A DNA stretch of 64,000 nt from Mycolicibacterium aurum (GTDB lineage Bacteria > Actinomycetota > Actinomycetes > Mycobacteriales > Mycobacteriaceae), in the NCBI RefSeq assembly GCF_900637195.1, contig NZ_LR134356.1:4216001-4280000 (forward strand). Reading direction: 5' to 3'. The position numbers were made by a program, and so were the translations under genes. Each line of letters starts with the position of its first letter. The first letter of the stretch is position 1. Positions 62,708 to 64,000 of the stretch are shown piece after piece. The notes under the pieces were generated by a model that saw nothing but the letters and a program-made list of their open reading frames with translations, was not told where the DNA came from and made no database searches.

Positions 62708-63154
62708 ATGACGCACATCACGCGCTCCCGCGAGATCGCCGCGTCGCCTGCGGCGGTCTGGGAGATGCTCGCCGACTTCGGGTCGCTCAGCGCGTGGGCT
62801 GACTCCGTCGATCACTCCTGCGTGCTCAACAGCGCGGATCACGCGCGACCAATCGGCCTGACCCGCCGCGTCCAGACCGGGCGCAACACCTTTGTCGAGA
62901 CGATCGTGGAGTTCGAACCGGGCCGGGTGCTCGCCTATCAGATCTCCGGAGTCCCCCGCGGCTTCTCGGTGTCGAACCGATGGAATGTGGGCACCGCCGG
63001 CGCCGGCACGACTACGGTGACCCTGACCAGCACTGTCAGCATGCACTCGCAGGTGCTCCGCCCGATCGGCGAACGGCTCTTCGCACGGTTGATGGCACGG
63101 CGCTCGCAGGAGTTGCTCACCTCGTTGGCCCGCGCACTGGAAGGGACACCATGA
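62708..63154 (+). CDS. SRPBCC (START-like) family protein
   Basis: A 148-aa protein with the polyketide-cyclase/START pattern: ITRSREIAASPAAVWEMLAD, FEPGRVLAYQISG and the C-terminal helix LARALEG. It probably binds a hydrophobic ligand. ATG at 62708, 37 bp after the TetR stop, with ATGA overlap into the sulfatase. Confidence 0.85.
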   Translation: MTHITRSREIAASPAAVWEMLADFGSLSAWADSVDHSCVLNSADHARPIGLTRRVQTGRNTFVETIVEFEPGRVLAYQISGVPRGFSVSNRWNVGTAGAGTTTVTLTSTVSMHSQVLRPIGERLFARLMARRSQELLTSLARALEGTP

Positions 63155-64000
63155 CACCGCACCGCCCCGACATCGTCATCATCATGACCGACGAGGAACG
63201 TGCGACTCCGCCGTACGAGTCCAGCGCTGTGTTGTCCTGGCGCGATCGCACGCTCCGCGGCAGAAAGTGGTTCGACGAGCACGGGGTCAGCTTCGCGCGG
63301 CACTACACCGGATCCCTGGCGTGCGTGCCCAGTCGCCCGACCATCTTCACCGGCCAGTACCCCGACCTCCACGGCGTGACACAGACCGACGGACTGGGCA
63401 AGGCGCACAACGACTCCCGGCTGCGTTGGCTGCGCCAAGGCGAGGTTCCCACCCTGGGCAATTGGTTTCGGGCAGCCGGTTACGACACCCATTACGATGG
63501 CAAGTGGCACATCTCCCACGCCGACCTCACCGATCCGGCCACCGGCGAGTCGCTCGACACCAACGACAACGACGGCGTCGTGGACGCCGACGCCGTCCAA
63601 CGCTATCTGGACGCCGATCCGCTTGCCCCGTACGGCTTCTCCGGCTGGGTCGGACCGGAACCCCACGGTGCCGCCCTGTCCAATGCGGGCATCAGGCGCG
63701 ACCCGCTGATCGCCGATCGCGTGGTCGCCTGGCTCGAGGACAGGTACCGCCGCAGGCGCGCAGGAGACCCCGACGCCCAGCGGCCGTTTCTACTGGTCGC
63801 CAGCTTCGTCAATCCCCATGACATCGTGCTGTTTCCGGGCTGGGCTCGCCGCAGCCCGTTGTCCGCTTCTGCCCTCGACCCGCCCGCGGTGCCTGCCGCG
63901 CCCTCCGCGGACGAGGATCTGTCCTCTAAGCCGGCCGCCCAGATCGCGTTCCGCGAGGCGTATTACTCCGGCTACGGTCCGGCCGGCGCCATCGAGCGGA
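63151..64000 (+). CDS. Sulfatase family hydrolase, 3' end beyond window
   Basis: An open frame from ATG 63151 to the window edge (at least 283 aa). DIVIIMTDEER carries the metal Asp pair. Cys58 in CVPSR is the formylglycine site (C-x-P-S-R), and DGKWH carries the active-site Lys/His. It hydrolyses a sulfate ester, or possibly a phosphonate ester, after Cys-to-formylglycine conversion. ATGA overlap with the SRPBCC gene. No signal peptide seen, so cytoplasmic. Confidence 0.9.
   Translation, partial: MTPHRPDIVIIMTDEERATPPYESSAVLSWRDRTLRGRKWFDEHGVSFARHYTGSLACVPSRPTIFTGQYPDLHGVTQTDGLGKAHNDSRLRWLRQGEVPTLGNWFRAAGYDTHYDGKWHISHADLTDPATGESLDTNDNDGVVDADAVQRYLDADPLAPYGFSGWVGPEPHGAALSNAGIRRDPLIADRVVAWLEDRYRRRRAGDPDAQRPFLLVASFVNPHDIVLFPGWARRSPLSASALDPPAVPAAPSADEDLSSKPAAQIAFREAYYSGYGPAGAIER

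Noticed and set aside
1-64000. Mobile element or prophage origin of the region
   Set aside because: No transposase, integrase, terminal repeat, tRNA end or abrupt composition change was seen.

Overview
The window looks like chromosomal DNA of a fast-growing environmental mycobacterium (Mycolicibacterium type). It has high GC in every gene, many GTG starts, and mostly gapless or ATGA/GTGA-overlapping operons. The family content is typically mycobacterial: WS/DGAT acyltransferase next to a FadD12-like ligase and an Rv1428c-like acyltransferase, a mycofactocin-type SDR, heteromeric FadE pairs, class III adenylate cyclase with HAMP, and LLM/F420-type oxidoreductases. No rRNA, tRNA, CRISPR array, phage gene, transposase or attachment site was seen. 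No gene-free stretch exceeds 300 bases; the longest are 1-255 and 7869-8123, both with regulatory-looking palindromes.

Layout. (A) 256-6060, plus: AhpD-like protein, Rieske oxygenase, small unknown protein, amidohydrolase, SnoaL-like protein and a two-subunit acyl-CoA dehydrogenase (ACAD). (B) 6218-7868: enoyl-CoA hydratase (ECH) divergent from a TetR regulator. (C) 8124-12781, plus: P450, mycofactocin-type SDR, APH-like phosphotransferase, WS/DGAT. (D) 12784-16301: fatty-acyl ligase and acyltransferase divergent from an epimerase-like SDR. (E) 16298-36924, minus: 19 tightly packed genes over 20.6 kb. They include an MhpA/MhpB/hydrolase meta-cleavage module, a KstD-like flavoprotein, LLM monooxygenase, SDRs, a cyclase-family hydrolase, FMN reductase, a P450/ferredoxin/TetR cassette, an amidohydrolase, two M24-fold proteins, an ECH and a double-domain CoA-transferase. 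(F) 37069-40926: IclR regulator, second KstD-like flavoprotein, TetR, MeaB-like GTPase. (G) 41032-49288: two SDRs, ECH, heteromeric ACAD, acyl-CoA ligase, stand-alone [2Fe-2S] ferredoxin, CoA-transferase, F420-type LLM enzyme. (H) 49371-55782: split B12-dependent acyl-CoA mutase divergent from an SDR-ligase-small-protein operon, then an adenylate cyclase. (I) 55800-64000: SDR, SnoaL-like protein, DUF35 plus thiolase-like pair (retro-aldolase type), fused 740-aa ACAD, epimerase-like SDR, TetR, SRPBCC protein, and a sulfatase running off the right edge.

Together the genes describe aerobic degradation of one or more bulky cyclic or aromatic carboxylates. Oxygenases (Rieske, two P450s, MhpA-type, LLM) hydroxylate. 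KstD-like flavoproteins and SDRs desaturate and oxidise rings. An MhpB-type dioxygenase and alpha/beta hydrolases open and cleave a ring. CoA ligases and CoA-transferases, ACADs, ECHs, an aldolase-like pair and a carbon-skeleton mutase dismantle the side chain or opened ring. The substrate cannot be named from sequence.

The most striking non-coding signal is a recurring 19-bp palindrome with core GAGAA-N5-TTCTC. It lies at 218-236, 7076-7094, 36958-36976, 40980-40998 and 46911-46929, each time just upstream of catabolic operons. Related half-sites occur near 85, 15208, 39463, 51388 and 51495. This suggests that most of the window is one regulon. A second non-coding signal is a GC-rich repeat family (core CCGCGARCGCGCG) placed only in the two sizeable convergent gaps.
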